Part shown: positions 36,877 through 37,359 of the stretch, piece by piece
How the letters are laid out: every line of letters starts with the position of its first letter
How positions within the stretch are numbered: the first letter of the stretch is position 1
IMG/VR virus record: IMGVR_UViG_3300029258_003867
Location: 1-37,359 of that record
DNA: 37,359 nt
Direction: 5' to 3' (one strand)
From: a virus
Notes under the pieces: model-generated
Seen by the model: the letters and a program-made list of their open reading frames with translations, nothing else
What the model was told of the DNA's origin: nothing
Database searches by the model: none
Position numbers and translations under genes: made by a program

Positions 36877-37359
36877 TGATTATCTATGCACAAAAGATAC
36901 GCCCTCTACCTTTAAGAATAGGTGCTAGGCCCTTATGTGCAGTACGTCTACTCTATCCTATCCCCTACGATACTTCTCTGTATACTCCCGTTTATGCCCA
37001 TGAAATATTTCCTTACCTGTATAGAACAGGACAGGATGAAGACGGGTTTCAACCTATTCCAGAAGAACAATATCCAGGGTTTGAACAAGAAGAACCCTCA
37101 GTAGAAGAACCTCCAGTAGAAGAGCAGACAGAAGCGCCGGCTTTTGAGTATGCGACTCCAGGGGTAATTCCAGAGTACCCCCCTCGATACGAACCTCCTC
37201 AACCCACACAGTATCCAGGATATGCTCCAGGAGTACACCCAGGAGTACCTTTGGAGTATTTACCGTTGTCGCGTACTACCCCCGCAGAGCCGTCGCTGCC
37301 GCCCGAGCTACCTCCTCAGTGGACACCTATGCCCGCACTGCTGCCTGAGGAGGTAGCTA
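36876..37359 (+). CDS. Proline-rich protein, partial at window end
   Basis: An open frame of 161 codons running off the right edge. ATG 36876 overlaps the previous stop and AGGA precedes it by nine bases. The N-terminus (MIIYAQKIRPLPLRIGARPL) is hydrophobic and basic. The remainder is Pro/Glu/Tyr-rich with repeated PG-Y/V motifs (YPGYAPGVHPGVP). It is likely disordered or fibrous. Local G+C rises sharply near the end (37261-37320). The gene end and the next gene lie outside the window. Confidence 0.6.
   Translation, partial: MIIYAQKIRPLPLRIGARPLCAVRLLYPIPYDTSLYTPVYAHEIFPYLYRTGQDEDGFQPIPEEQYPGFEQEEPSVEEPPVEEQTEAPAFEYATPGVIPEYPPRYEPPQPTQYPGYAPGVHPGVPLEYLPLSRTTPAEPSLPPELPPQWTPMPALLPEEVA
37306..37358 (+). 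promoter_or_regulatory. 14-bp inverted repeat masking a ribosome-binding sequence
   Basis: AGCTACCTCCTCAG (37306-37319) and CTGAGGAGGTAGCT (37345-37358) are perfect reverse complements with a 25-base loop. The 3' arm contains GAGGAGGT, a strong Shine-Dalgarno sequence. The 5' arm contains CCTCCT, like the 16S anti-SD. If a start codon follows just outside the window, this hairpin would hide the next gene's ribosome-binding site. Confidence 0.7.

Overview
The window looks like an internal piece of a tailed double-stranded DNA bacteriophage genome. Every gene I can support lies on the + strand. Genes are packed tightly with many ATGA, TGATG or TAATG stop/start overlaps and strong Shine-Dalgarno sequences. 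The cargo is phage-typical: a replication polymerase, gp32-like single-strand binding protein, RecA, dUTPase, class II ribonucleotide reductase, SbcC/SbcD-like proteins, terminase large subunit and the start of a structural region. Promoters with sigma70-like extended -10 elements (TGn-TATAAT or GATAAT) and a tRNA-Arg(UCU) with encoded CCA point to a bacterial host with ordinary housekeeping transcription. The host itself cannot be named from the sequence.

Layout. Positions 1-1483: small proteins of unknown role, one with a long Pro/Glu repeat. 1484-8594: replication and recombination, with a UDG-exonuclease-DNA polymerase I fusion, a possible UvsY-like protein, a gp32-like SSB and RecA. 8599-12499: 7-deazaguanine genes folE2, a dpdA-like transglycosylase, queC and queE, with dUTPase between them. 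12503-17351: a small membrane protein, tRNA-Arg, a conserved unknown, a PD-(D/E)XK nuclease and NrdJ. 17377-19236: two QueD paralogs, the first fused to a LAGLIDADG homing endonuclease. 19243-22943: two GT2 glycosyltransferases flanking a DHH phosphoesterase, then a DUF4254-like protein, a 49-residue protein and a DUF366 protein. 22955-27723: an SbcC/SbcD system whose SbcC ATPase is encoded as two separate polypeptides, plus small proteins and a HIT-like protein. 27820-37359: packaging and structural region, with a probable small terminase, TerL and a run of unrecognised acidic or proline-rich proteins.

How the genes fit together. FolE2, QueD, QueE and QueC are the four steps from GTP to preQ0, and the DpdA-like enzyme would exchange guanine in DNA for a 7-deazaguanine. 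The phage therefore probably carries modified G in its DNA. QueF is not in the window, so preQ0 or a derivative made by an unrecognised enzyme (the DUF366 protein or the glycosyltransferases are candidates) could be the end product. UDG fused to the polymerase together with dUTPase suggests active exclusion of uracil. Four essential proteins (PolA, RecA, NrdJ, TerL) each carry an intein in or beside a catalytic motif. The two large inteins have LAGLIDADG repeats without the catalytic acids, while the endonuclease fused to QueD keeps its acids.

The least expected signals are the homing endonuclease-QueD fusion, the split SbcC with a 119-bp perfect duplication, an in-frame TAA followed by 17 codons that still align to an upstream repeat of the same protein, and a 14-bp inverted repeat at the right edge that would mask the ribosome-binding site of the next gene.
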